Source: Limenecus sp048360435 (lineage in GTDB: Bacteria; Cyanobacteriota; Vampirovibrionia; Gastranaerophilales; Gastranaerophilaceae). From it: a DNA stretch of 64,000 nt. Each line of letters begins with the position of its first letter. Position 1 is the first letter of the stretch. The stretch lies in NCBI GenBank assembly GCA_048360435.1, contig DBGCOP010000020.1:1-64000 (forward strand), given 5' to 3'. The notes below the pieces were generated by a model. It did not search any database, was not told the origin of the DNA, and was given only the letters and a program-made list of their open reading frames with translations. Shown in pieces: positions 36,971 to 45,824 of this stretch. The translations under genes were made by a program, and so were the position numbers.

Positions 36971-37870
36971 TTATTTCTTTTCAGATTTTAACTCTTCAAT
37001 ATACTTTTGTGCAAGCTTTTCAGGCATATACATCGGTAAAAGCCCCCAGTCACTGACGTTAATAGAAAATTCATCATTTTTCTTTGCCCGTTCAAAAAGT
37101 TTTCTCAAGACTTCATTGACATCACTGCTTCCGTATTTTGACTTAAAAGAATCATAAGAATAAGAATCTTTTGAAAGTGGTAAAAATCTTTTGCCTCTTA
37201 AATAATGCGCAGCATGAGAACCATGATCGGCATTTGAAACAATAATAGGCTTCATATTGTTTTCAATACAATATTCCACAATCAGTTTGTCTGCGAGCCT
37301 GCCAATTCCGCCAATTTTAGAATCATTCCAGTTTTGAAGATAATCAACAATAATCCTTCTTCCCCGGATACCGAGTTTCGGGTAATCTATCAATAAATCT
37401 TCATCCAAAAAATCAATATTCAATCTTTCTTTAGGATTAGTACAATCAGTGAAACTAACATACCCGTATTCCTTTTTTAAATTCGGAGACATAAACAAAT
37501 ATGCGTTTTCATATTCATTGTTTTTTGCTTTTAAAATAACAACTTTTAATCTTCGGTTTCTTTGTTTATCAAACAAATATCCTGTTCTATCAGGATCATA
37601 GTCAAGACTAAGAGTTCTATCCGAGTATCTTTTTCTCGAATTTTTTGAAAGCAAAATCTCTTGCGGCTTAGACAAATCTATGTCCACCATATCAGAACTG
37701 TATGAAAGCGTAAAAGGATTGTATACAGACAGTTCAACAATCTGCCTGTCAGATTTTTTTTCAAACATATCCGTCTTTAAAGTTTCAGATGACTTAAAAC
37801 TTAAATTCAAAGGCTTTATGAGGTTATTAACAGCTGTATATGATTTTAACGGAGAAAAATTAACATGCAT
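36971..37870 (-). CDS. Unknown protein with S-F-K leader and possible GNAT-like fold
   Basis: 299 residues, with AAGGA upstream of ATG. The leader ends LNLSFKSSE at 22-30. Residues about 160-235 (GRRIIVDYLQNWNDSKIGGIGRLADKLIVEYCIENNMKPIIVSNADHGSHAAHYLRGKRF) have the layout of an acetyl-CoA-binding GNAT core: a turn with G-G-I-G before a helix, a strand, then a helix and G-x-R/K-F. This is a weak structural inference. No signal peptide. The rest is lineage-specific. Confidence 0.6.
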   Translation of the reverse strand: MHVNFSPLKSYTAVNNLIKPLNLSFKSSETLKTDMFEKKSDRQIVELSVYNPFTLSYSSDMVDIDLSKPQEILLSKNSRKRYSDRTLSLDYDPDRTGYLFDKQRNRRLKVVILKAKNNEYENAYLFMSPNLKKEYGYVSFTDCTNPKERLNIDFLDEDLLIDYPKLGIRGRRIIVDYLQNWNDSKIGGIGRLADKLIVEYCIENNMKPIIVSNADHGSHAAHYLRGKRFLPLSKDSYSYDSFKSKYGSSDVNEVLRKLFERAKKNDEFSINVSDWGLLPMYMPEKLAQKYIEELKSEKK

Positions 37871-37912
37871 ATATATTTTCCTTATGAAAAATATAAAACA
37901 TAAACATAATTT

Positions 37913-38704
37913 TTATTGCCGGCAGATTTTTTTTATTGCTTTTGTGACACCGAAATTGTTATTTGATTCAGCTTCATAATTTGCGGCAGATTTTAAAGAA
38001 TCATTGCTGTTTGCCATTGCAAAAGAATATTCAGCCTCTTTTAACATTTCTATATCATTGTTAAAATCGCCAAAAGCCATTGTTTCAGCTCTTGTAATCC
38101 CAAAATGAGCCTGTATTTTTCTTACGGCAACACCCTTATTTACATTTTTGTTCATTATATCAAACCAGTTGTTTGCAGAAACCACGGCAACAAGCTCTTT
38201 CTCAAGTTTATCTTTTATTTTTGGATACCCGTTCAGCGCTGAACCTTCAGGGTCATAGACAGCTATTTTTAAAATCTGTTCTTCAATTTTTCTGTAATCA
38301 TCAACTATTTCATAATTTATATAATATTCATTTATTATATTTAAATATTTAGAATCCGGAGAGACAAAATAAGCCCTGTCTTTTGCACACATAATCACCT
38401 GAAGACCATCAATTTTTAAACATTCATCAACAACCGCTTCAGACTGTTTTTTTGTGAGTGCAAAATTCACTTCTTCATAGTCTTTACCGTCAGTGAGATA
38501 TGCACCGTTATCACTTATATAAAAAATTTTTTCACAATTGTTTCTAAAAAGTTTTTTGATTGTATACCAGCTTCTGCCGCTTGCAGCACAAAAAATAACA
38601 TCCATCTTTACAAGTTTTTCCAAAACCTCATCAAAATCCTCAGGCAAAGTCCTGTCATCTGTGAGCAAGGTCCCGTCCAAATCTGTAACAATAAGTTTTA
38701 TCAT
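37913..38704 (-). CDS. Cof-type HAD hydrolase
   Basis: About 263 residues. VTDLDGTLLTDD has the nucleophile Asp, SGRSW is motif II, and FGDFNNDIEMLKEA is the metal-binding motif IV, with the C2 cap of Cof proteins between. They dephosphorylate sugar phosphates or cofactors. ATG 38704 (MIKLIVTDLDG) is the family start; the upstream in-frame extension is not credible. Confidence 0.88.
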   Translation of the reverse strand: MIKLIVTDLDGTLLTDDRTLPEDFDEVLEKLVKMDVIFCAASGRSWYTIKKLFRNNCEKIFYISDNGAYLTDGKDYEEVNFALTKKQSEAVVDECLKIDGLQVIMCAKDRAYFVSPDSKYLNIINEYYINYEIVDDYRKIEEQILKIAVYDPEGSALNGYPKIKDKLEKELVAVVSANNWFDIMNKNVNKGVAVRKIQAHFGITRAETMAFGDFNNDIEMLKEAEYSFAMANSNDSLKSAANYEAESNNNFGVTKAIKKICRQ

Positions 38705-38783
38705 ATATATACCATTGAATTTGTAAATAACCTTTTGTATTGTAATATATAAATTATTAAAGTAAAAGAAAACTAAGCTCGAT

Positions 38784-40169
38784 ATGATTAATGACATGAC
38801 AAAAGGCGACCCGCTGAAACTCATAATTTTGTTTTCAGTGCCTTTATTAATAGGAAACATATTTCAACAGCTATACAACATTGCTGATATAGTCATAGTG
38901 GGAAGAACACTGGGCGTAAATGCACTTGCCGCAGTAGGAGCTATTTCGCCCATATTTTTCTTTCTCATGTTTGTAGTAGTCGGCCTGACTAATGGTTTTG
39001 CAGTAATAACAGGACAGAGATTCGGTGCAAAAGATACTGAAGGCGTAAGACGTTCCGTTACTGTTTCAACTGTTTTGAGTACAGTATTTACCATTATTTT
39101 TTCACTGGCACTGGCTCTTTTAATGCATAAAGTTCTCGGCTGGATGAACGTTCCAAAGGTAATATACAAAGATGCTTACTGGTATATTCAAATTGTCATC
39201 GCCGGACTTATTATTGTAAACGTTTACAATCTGCTTGCAAGCATAGTAAGAGCACTCGGAGACAGTAAAACACCGCTTTATTTTCTGATTTTTGCCTCGA
39301 TATTAAACATCTTCCTTGCACTTCTTTTTATATTGAAATTCGGCTGGGGTGTTCCGGGTTCGGCCGTAGCCGTCGTAATTTCGCAGGGTGTATCTGCTAT
39401 CATGTGTATTATTTATGTAAAAGCTCGCTTCCCTATTCTTCATCTGAAAAAAGAAGACTGGAAATTTGCACTGAGCGCAAAGAGTTTCCAATTTGCATAT
39501 GAACATTTAAAAGTAGGAATCCCTATGTCGCTTCAATATTCCATACTCGGCATAGGCATTTTGATTATACAGAGTGTTTGTAACACATTCGGTCCCGATG
39601 TAATAGCAGCTTTCACTGCTGCTTTGCGTATAGAACAAATAGCTACACTGCCGATGATTTCTTTCGGAGTAGCTCTGGCTGCTTATACAGCGCAAAACTA
39701 TGGTGCAAACAATTTCACACGCATAAAAACCGGTGTAAATCGGAGTTCTTTGATAAATATTACCCTGAGTTTGATAATGGCGTTTATTATTCATTTTTAC
39801 GGAAGCAATATTGTCGGAATTTTTATTGGAGAAAGTGAAACTCACATCATATCTATTGCAAAAAGTTATCTTTGGATAAGCACAATCTTCTATTTCTTTC
39901 TCGGACAGATTTTCATATTCAGAAACGCGCTTCAAGGCATGGGGGAAGCATTTCTTCCGCTTTCTGCAAGCATAGCAGAACTTCTTGTAAGATCCTTCGC
40001 TGCTATTTATCTTGCCGTAAAATTCAGTTATTTCGGAATATTCTATGCAGGTCCGATTGCCTGGGTCAGTGCATCAACAATTCTTGCTGCCGGTTATTAC
40101 ACAAACCTTTTGAAAATAGTAAAAAAGGCGAAATCAAATTATAATTTACAAAAAAGAATCACAACATAA
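38784..40169 (+). CDS. MATE family efflux transporter
   Basis: 461 residues with twelve membrane helices. PLLIGNIFQQLYNIADIVIVGRTLG is the family N-terminal motif; RALGDSKTPLYF and FRNALQGMGEAFLPLSASIAEL also match. It exports drugs or metabolites by Na+ or H+ antiport. A small multidrug resistance gene follows 18 bases later and may be co-transcribed. Confidence 0.92.
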   Translation: MINDMTKGDPLKLIILFSVPLLIGNIFQQLYNIADIVIVGRTLGVNALAAVGAISPIFFFLMFVVVGLTNGFAVITGQRFGAKDTEGVRRSVTVSTVLSTVFTIIFSLALALLMHKVLGWMNVPKVIYKDAYWYIQIVIAGLIIVNVYNLLASIVRALGDSKTPLYFLIFASILNIFLALLFILKFGWGVPGSAVAVVISQGVSAIMCIIYVKARFPILHLKKEDWKFALSAKSFQFAYEHLKVGIPMSLQYSILGIGILIIQSVCNTFGPDVIAAFTAALRIEQIATLPMISFGVALAAYTAQNYGANNFTRIKTGVNRSSLINITLSLIMAFIIHFYGSNIVGIFIGESETHIISIAKSYLWISTIFYFFLGQIFIFRNALQGMGEAFLPLSASIAELLVRSFAAIYLAVKFSYFGIFYAGPIAWVSASTILAAGYYTNLLKIVKKAKSNYNLQKRITT

Positions 40170-40187
40170 AATTAAAAGGAACTCATA

Positions 40188-40514
40188 ATGGCATATATTT
40201 ATTTAGCAATCGCAATTATATCAGAAATCTTTGCTACGACTATGCTAAAAGACACAAACGGTTTCACTGTGCTAATTCCGTCAATATTAACAATCGCAGG
40301 CTATGCACTTTCTTTTTATATGCTTAGCCTAAGCATACAAACACTTCCAACCGGCATAATTTATGCTATCTGGTCCGGTGTCGGGATAGTGGGTATTGCA
40401 ATTCTTGGCTGGATTATACACAAACAGATTCTTGATGCACCGGCAATAATTGGTATTGCCCTAATTCTTTGCGGTGTATTAATAATTAAAATATTCTCAA
40501 AAACAGTTGCATAA
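40188..40514 (+). CDS. Small multidrug resistance (SMR) transporter
   Basis: 108 residues, four membrane helices. IAIISEIFATTMLK has the essential Glu of helix 1, YAIWSGVGIVGIAILGW is helix 3. It functions as a dimer exporting cations or guanidinium-type compounds. AAGGA precedes the ATG, shortly after the MATE gene. Confidence 0.93.
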   Translation: MAYIYLAIAIISEIFATTMLKDTNGFTVLIPSILTIAGYALSFYMLSLSIQTLPTGIIYAIWSGVGIVGIAILGWIIHKQILDAPAIIGIALILCGVLIIKIFSKTVA

Positions 40515-40567
40515 AAATTAATATTTTGTGTAATGTTTTCGGACAATGTATTTTTTATATTGTTCTT

Positions 40568-41905
40568 ATGAAAAAGAACAAAAATACAGTAAGTAAAATG
40601 CTCGATGTTCTCTGCGGCAGTGACATACTGCATTTTGACAAATGGACAGAAGAACACAGATACAGAGCTTTAAACAATGGAAATCTCAAACAGTGGATTT
40701 CAAACATTCTCCCCGTGGAACTTTTGACACGTTCAATAAAAAAAACAGTTGATTCGATTGTGTCATTATGCGAATGCACAACTTTTTACAGAACATTTCC
40801 GGATGATGTTAAATCACCGGACTACGGGGATAAATGGGGGCGCTTGGCTAACTATATAGAAATCAACAATCGTGCAATTGCCGAAATGACAGGCAACAGA
40901 TGCAAGAACGGAATTTTTAGCTCAATGAAAATGCTCCCTGCTATTCCTCCGTCAGCAAAAAGCTGGGCAAACTGCATAATCCTCTCTCAAATATGGCCTA
41001 ATATATATGGTGACGGATATAACAAAGCACCCTGGGAAGAAAATTCCATATATGGAATAAAACTAAATTGCGGTTACAGTGAGAATATTATCAACTATGA
41101 AATAGCTGAAAAACTTTCCGCTGAAGAACAATTCAAAGCTTTCAACGACCTGGCTCATTTCAGAGGACTCAAAACAGGGTTCAGGACTGTTATTTCTGAA
41201 GACCAGCTAAAAATTGCCCGTCCGTATCAACAAGACGAGAATTTTCGCTGGCACAATCCGGAACATGTGGAGCTTTATATTCAAGAAATGGTCAATATAA
41301 TTAACACCGGTTTCGAAGCTATTTTTGTGGATTCTGCAAAACATATTGGCGGATATGACCTTCAAAACTATACAGGTGTCGGCGCATTGCCGGAGTATGA
41401 ACAAATGCAGTATATTACTGATGAAATAAGAAAACGCACAGGAAAAACAACTCTGAGCTTTGTCGGAGAAAAGAGTTCCGATGATTTTGAAAGATACAGA
41501 AAAATGGGTCTGAATGCAGGTACTGCATTTGTATCGGTAGACGATTTTGACAATGTCAAACACTGGTCAAACATGCTTAAATACTCGAGAGATTACGCCC
41601 CCGGCGTAGAAGTGTCAAACGACAACACAGAAGGAGGAACACCTTATGAAACAAGATTAAACAGAATAAGGAACGCTCTTTTCGGGTTCGAACAAGCAAG
41701 CGACAAACTCCCAAGCTTCATGCAAATGGAAGATCTCTTTCCTCTCAGATATGACACCAATACCCACCACCTTATGATGTGTAATCCCTCTTATTCTATG
41801 GATGGAACACCTAAAAGCCACTGGAACGAATTATTCACAAAAGATGACGGCAGATATTACAATCATCAGGTTGGAGAAATACTTGCCCACGCATTATTCT
41901 TATAA
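40568..41905 (+). CDS. Glycoside-hydrolase-like TIM-barrel protein, GH13-related
   Basis: About 445 residues, no signal peptide. INTGFEAIFVDSAKHIGG gives a strand-4 Asp (about 255) and TTLSFVGEKSS a strand-5 Glu (about 301), matching the nucleophile and acid/base spacing of alpha-amylase-superfamily enzymes. VSVDDFDN may be the strand-7 Asp. The N-terminal 150 residues are atypical. ATG 40568 is preferred over the TTG at 40526; TATATT ends 6 bases before it and there is no Shine-Dalgarno. A cytoplasmic glucan or sucrose-phosphorylase-like role is possible but unproven. Confidence 0.6.
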   Translation: MKKNKNTVSKMLDVLCGSDILHFDKWTEEHRYRALNNGNLKQWISNILPVELLTRSIKKTVDSIVSLCECTTFYRTFPDDVKSPDYGDKWGRLANYIEINNRAIAEMTGNRCKNGIFSSMKMLPAIPPSAKSWANCIILSQIWPNIYGDGYNKAPWEENSIYGIKLNCGYSENIINYEIAEKLSAEEQFKAFNDLAHFRGLKTGFRTVISEDQLKIARPYQQDENFRWHNPEHVELYIQEMVNIINTGFEAIFVDSAKHIGGYDLQNYTGVGALPEYEQMQYITDEIRKRTGKTTLSFVGEKSSDDFERYRKMGLNAGTAFVSVDDFDNVKHWSNMLKYSRDYAPGVEVSNDNTEGGTPYETRLNRIRNALFGFEQASDKLPSFMQMEDLFPLRYDTNTHHLMMCNPSYSMDGTPKSHWNELFTKDDGRYYNHQVGEILAHALFL

Positions 41906-41907
41906 TA

Positions 41908-41941
41908 AAAGACCCGTCAGTTTTCACTGTCGGGTCTTTCT
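41908..41941. terminator. Bidirectional terminator
   Basis: AAAGACCCG pairs with CGGGTCTTT around a 15-base loop, between the GH-like gene (+) and adhE (-). T-rich tails lie on both sides. Confidence 0.8.
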
Positions 41942-41964
41942 TTGAGGATCTTACTCTCAATAAA

Positions 41965-44607
41965 TTATATTCTTCCGTAGTATGCATCAAGATACATTTG
42001 TTTGATTTCTTCAAACAACGGATATCTCGGGTTTGCACCTGTACATTGGTCGTCGAATGCAAGTTCAACCATTTCATCAAGCTTAGCAAGGAATTCAGAT
42101 TCTTCGATACCGAATTCTTTGATAGACATCGGTAAGCCGAGGTCTTTTTTCATTTGAACTAAAGCTTGTTGCAACAATTCAACTTTTTCATCGTCAGTTT
42201 TTCCGCCCAATCCTAATTCGTCAGCAATTTGACCGTATTTAGCCTTAGCATTCGGGAATTTATACTGAGGGAATGCTGTTTGTTTAACCGGTTTGTCTGT
42301 TGCGTTGAACTTGATAACCTGGTTAATTAACAATGCGTTAGCCATACCGTGAGGTACGTGGAACATAGCACCGAGCTTGTGAGCCATAGAGTGGCATACA
42401 CCGAGGAATGCGTTAGCAAATGCCATACCTGCAATTGTTGAAGCATAGTGAACTTTTTCTCTTGCGATAGGATCATTTTTACCGCCGTCATAAGAACGTT
42501 TCAAGTATCTGAACAACAGTTTCAAAGCTTCTAAAGAGTTAGAGTTTGTGAAGTTTGTTGCCATAACAGAAACATAAGCTTCGATTGCGTGAGTGATAGC
42601 ATCGTAACCAGAAACAGCTGTTAAGCCTTTAGGCATAGAGTCAACAAGGTTCGGGTCAATGATAGCTACGTTCGGAGTCAATGCGTAATCAGCGATTGCG
42701 TATTTAACACCTGTCTGATCATCAGTGATGATAGCGAACGGAGTAACTTCCGAACCTGTACCTGATGTTGTCGGTACACAAACCATTTCAGCTTTTTTAC
42801 CGAGTTCGGGAATCATGCAGATTCTCTTTCTGATATCCATAAATCTCATAGCAATGTCTTCGAACACTGTATCAGGCTGTTCATACATTAACCACAAGAT
42901 TTTAGCTGCGTCCATAGAAGAACCGCCGCCCAATGCGATGAATACATCCGGTTCATAAGCTTTAACCATCATCATTGCATCGTTGATTGTAGATAATGTC
43001 GGATCCGGTTTAACATCAAAGAAGATTTGATAATCAACACCGATTTCATCAAGTGTGTTAGTAATTGCGTTAGTCATACCGCTATTAAACAGGAATCTGT
43101 CAGTAACGATAAACGCACGTTTTTTACCTTGCAATTCTCTGAGAGCCAAATCCAAAGCTCCTCTTTTGAAGTATACTTTTGCAGGAACTTTGTACCAAAG
43201 CATGTTTTCTCTCCTTTCAGCAACTGTCTTGATGTTCAATAAGTGTTGAGGACCAACGTTTTCGCTAACTGCGTTACCACCCCAAGAACCGCAGCCCAAT
43301 GTCAATGACGGATTGAGTCTGAAGTTGAACAAGTCACCGATACCGCCTTGAGATGAAGGTGAGTTAATCAAAATTCTGCAAGTGTGAAGTTTAACACCGA
43401 ATTTTTCAATTCTTTCAGAATCTCTTTCATCTGTATAAAGAACAGATGTGTGACCAGCTCCGCCAAAATCAACAAGGTCATAAGCCTGTTGAACTGCATC
43501 ATCAAAATCTTTAGCTTTATACATAGCCAATACCGGAGAAAGTTTTTCGTGAGCGAAAGATTCTTCTTCGCAAATATCAGTAACTTCACCGATGATAACT
43601 TTTGTATCTTCAGGAACGCTTACGCCCGCCATTTCAGCAATTTTGTATGCAGGCTGACCAACAATAGCAGCATTCAATCTGCCGTCTTTAATGATTGTTT
43701 TGGCAACTTTTTCTTTTTCTGCTTTAGAAAGGATATAAGCACCTCTTAATACAAATTCTTTTTTAACTTCATCATATACGTCTTTTACAACAACAACTGA
43801 TTGTTCAGAAGCACAAATCATACCGTTGTCGAATGTTTTTGACATAAGGATTGAAGAAACTGCCATTTTAATATCAGCTGTTTCATCGATAACGGCAGGA
43901 GTGTTACCGGGACCAACACCCAAAGCAGGTTTGCCTGAAGAGTAAGCAGCTTTAACCATTCCCGGACCGCCTGTTGCAAGAATCATATCGATGTCTTCGT
44001 GGTGCATCAATGCGCCTGAAAGTTCAACTGAAGGTTCATCAATCCAAGCAATAAGTCCGTCCGGAGCTCCGGCTTTAACAGCAGCTTCCAGAACGATTCT
44101 TGCAGCTTCGATAGTACATTTTTTAGCTCTCGGGTGAGGTGAAAATACAAGAGCATTTCTTGTTTTCAATGCGATCAATGATTTAAAAATAGCAGTAGAA
44201 GTCGGGTTAGTTGTAGGAATAACGGCTGCAATAACACCGATAGGTTCAGCTACCTTTTTGATTCCGTTAGCTTTATCTTCAAAAATAACGCCGGCTGTTT
44301 TCATATTTTTATATTTGTTGTAAATATATTCAGCAGCAAAGTGATTTTTGATGATTTTATCTTCCATAACGCCCATGCCTGATTCTTCAACAGCCATTTT
44401 TGCGAGAGGGATTCTCATTTTGTCAGCGGCAGTAGCTGCTGCTTTAAAAATTTTGTCAACTTGTTCTTGAGAGAAAGTTGCATAAATTTTTTGTGCTTTT
44501 TTTGCTCTTTCAATGATTAATTTCAAATCGTCATGAGTTTTAACCTCAGTTGATTTGTTAAAAGCTTTTTCCAACTTTTCAGTTTCAGCTTGCTTTTTTG
44601 TTGCCAT
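41965..44607 (-). CDS. adhE: Bifunctional acetaldehyde-CoA/alcohol dehydrogenase
   Basis: 880 residues, full AdhE length. The first half is a CoA-acylating aldehyde dehydrogenase with catalytic Cys in GMICASEQS and a GVGPGNTP turn. The second is an iron-dependent alcohol dehydrogenase (GGGSSMDAAK, GVCHSMAHKLGAMFHVPHG with metal-binding His residues). It reduces acetyl-CoA to ethanol and regenerates NAD+; the enzyme forms spirosomes in other bacteria. A strong Shine-Dalgarno (AAAGGAG) and a good promoter (44646-44674) suggest high expression. Codon use is strongly biased, also typical of high expression. Confidence 0.97.
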   Translation of the reverse strand: MATKKQAETEKLEKAFNKSTEVKTHDDLKLIIERAKKAQKIYATFSQEQVDKIFKAAATAADKMRIPLAKMAVEESGMGVMEDKIIKNHFAAEYIYNKYKNMKTAGVIFEDKANGIKKVAEPIGVIAAVIPTTNPTSTAIFKSLIALKTRNALVFSPHPRAKKCTIEAARIVLEAAVKAGAPDGLIAWIDEPSVELSGALMHHEDIDMILATGGPGMVKAAYSSGKPALGVGPGNTPAVIDETADIKMAVSSILMSKTFDNGMICASEQSVVVVKDVYDEVKKEFVLRGAYILSKAEKEKVAKTIIKDGRLNAAIVGQPAYKIAEMAGVSVPEDTKVIIGEVTDICEEESFAHEKLSPVLAMYKAKDFDDAVQQAYDLVDFGGAGHTSVLYTDERDSERIEKFGVKLHTCRILINSPSSQGGIGDLFNFRLNPSLTLGCGSWGGNAVSENVGPQHLLNIKTVAERRENMLWYKVPAKVYFKRGALDLALRELQGKKRAFIVTDRFLFNSGMTNAITNTLDEIGVDYQIFFDVKPDPTLSTINDAMMMVKAYEPDVFIALGGGSSMDAAKILWLMYEQPDTVFEDIAMRFMDIRKRICMIPELGKKAEMVCVPTTSGTGSEVTPFAIITDDQTGVKYAIADYALTPNVAIIDPNLVDSMPKGLTAVSGYDAITHAIEAYVSVMATNFTNSNSLEALKLLFRYLKRSYDGGKNDPIAREKVHYASTIAGMAFANAFLGVCHSMAHKLGAMFHVPHGMANALLINQVIKFNATDKPVKQTAFPQYKFPNAKAKYGQIADELGLGGKTDDEKVELLQQALVQMKKDLGLPMSIKEFGIEESEFLAKLDEMVELAFDDQCTGANPRYPLFEEIKQMYLDAYYGRI

Positions 44608-44645
44608 AGTGTAATATCTCCTTTATCGTGAAATAATTCACTATT

Positions 44646-44674
44646 AATATAACCTATAAAAAATAAAATTGCAA
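44646..44674 (-). promoter_or_regulatory. Sigma-70 promoter of adhE
   Basis: On the minus strand TTGCAA (44669-44674) and TATATT (44646-44651) are separated by 17 bases. The start codon is about 40 bases further. Confidence 0.72.
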
Positions 44675-44784
44675 GTGTTATTTTTACAATTATTAATAAT
44701 CAGATACAATTCAAATTCTCTGTTCATCGATGTTACGTGGATATATACTTTATATAAATATTAGAATTTCCTTAATTTTACAAA

Positions 44785-44800
44785 TGTGATTTTTTTCACA
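44785..44800. promoter_or_regulatory. Crp/Fnr-family-like operator between adhE and a small gene
   Basis: TGTGA-N6-TCACA is a perfect inverted repeat, with AAA/TT extensions close to the enterobacterial CRP consensus. It lies about 150 bases upstream of the adhE start of transcription and 63 bases before the ATG of the divergent gene. A Rex-like redox site is the other reading. Confidence 0.45.
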
Positions 44801-44862
44801 ATTAAAAATTATTACCCACAATTACAGTTTTAATTAATCTTAAAATGTTATAAAATTAACAA

Positions 44863-45369
44863 ATGGAATACAATGATATAACAGAAGAATACTTCAATTC
44901 CCGTTCAAACTGTCATTCTATCGCTTGCAGGAAAGTAATTTTCGAACCTGACACAAAAAGAGAATGGTTTTTTGAAGATGATTTTTGGTGCTATTTTGAA
45001 TTTTTATGTGATGACAATGATTATGTTCTGAAAAAGCAAGATGAAAAGATTTTTTCAAACAATTGTATCTTAAAAGATATGAGTTATGAGATAAAAATGC
45101 TGCTTGCATATGTCAGACTCAAAGGCGTAGTCACGATAGAACAAGAACTTTTCACACGATATGTTTTTCGCTATGAAAGAGAGAAAAAGTCAGAGCCTGA
45201 TTTAACTCTTGAAAAATTCAACCTGAATCTCAAAAAAAGTGAAGAAGATGCTCTCAGCCGCTCGGATAAAATAGCCAATGGTATTCTTGCCAGTTGTCTT
45301 ACTCTCATCGGTTTCACTGTTTTTCTGTTTCTCTTTGCCCTAATTGCTTATTTCAAAAGTAAAATATAA
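44863..45369 (+). CDS. Hypothetical protein with C-terminal membrane anchor
   Basis: 168 residues. An acidic, aromatic-rich cytoplasmic part is followed by one hydrophobic segment at about 142-164 and a short basic tail. Four Cys lie in the first 70 residues. TGT-TATAAA ends 8 bases before ATG with no Shine-Dalgarno, so the mRNA may be leaderless. No family is recognised. Confidence 0.62.
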   Translation: MEYNDITEEYFNSRSNCHSIACRKVIFEPDTKREWFFEDDFWCYFEFLCDDNDYVLKKQDEKIFSNNCILKDMSYEIKMLLAYVRLKGVVTIEQELFTRYVFRYEREKKSEPDLTLEKFNLNLKKSEEDALSRSDKIANGILASCLTLIGFTVFLFLFALIAYFKSKI

Positions 45370-45393
45370 ACATCATGTGTTATTATAGATGTG

Positions 45394-45816
45394 ATGAAAA
45401 AGATATTTTTTACAATCATAATTATTTCATTCTTTGTTTATCCTGCTATTGCAGCAGGTTCAAAATATTCTGATGAATTCAAAAAAAACTTTTCTCAATG
45501 TACACCATACACAGAAAAGAAATATAATGTGAGCTATAACTCAAACAGTACCTATGAAATCAAAGGATACATGCAAGACGGAAGTGAAAGATGTATCTAT
45601 GTAGAAACAAACGAATGGCTCAGAGGTAAAAATGTTACAACCTGTCTTTTTTCACCGAAGCAGCTTCAAGAATACTTAAGCGCAATGATAACCCCTGACA
45701 CAAAACACTCTGCAAACATAGGTGCAATGCCTGTTGTAGGAGGACATGAAGAGGTCGTATTTTTAAAATATTTCAACAATCCTGAAGTCTGTAAAACAAT
45801 AGGGACAAAATATTAA
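45394..45816 (+). CDS. Hypothetical exported protein
   Basis: About 140 residues with a signal peptide (MKKIFFTIIIISFFVYPAIAA). The mature part has three or four Cys that could form disulfides (SQCTPYTEK, ERCIYVE, TTCLFSPKQL, PEVCKTIG). TGT-TATTAT ends 7 bases before ATG 45394; GTG 45391 is the adjacent alternative. It follows the previous gene by 24 bases but seems to have its own promoter. Confidence 0.65.
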   Translation: MKKIFFTIIIISFFVYPAIAAGSKYSDEFKKNFSQCTPYTEKKYNVSYNSNSTYEIKGYMQDGSERCIYVETNEWLRGKNVTTCLFSPKQLQEYLSAMITPDTKHSANIGAMPVVGGHEEVVFLKYFNNPEVCKTIGTKY

Positions 45817-45824
45817 ATCAACTG

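Noticed and set aside
37913..38860. N-terminally extended HAD protein with a membrane helix
   Set aside because: The family start MIKLIVTDLDG is at 38704; the extension overlaps the upstream region of the MATE gene.
41965..44607. Antisense plus-strand frames inside adhE
   Set aside because: They are shadows of the strongly biased adhE codons with no independent start signals.
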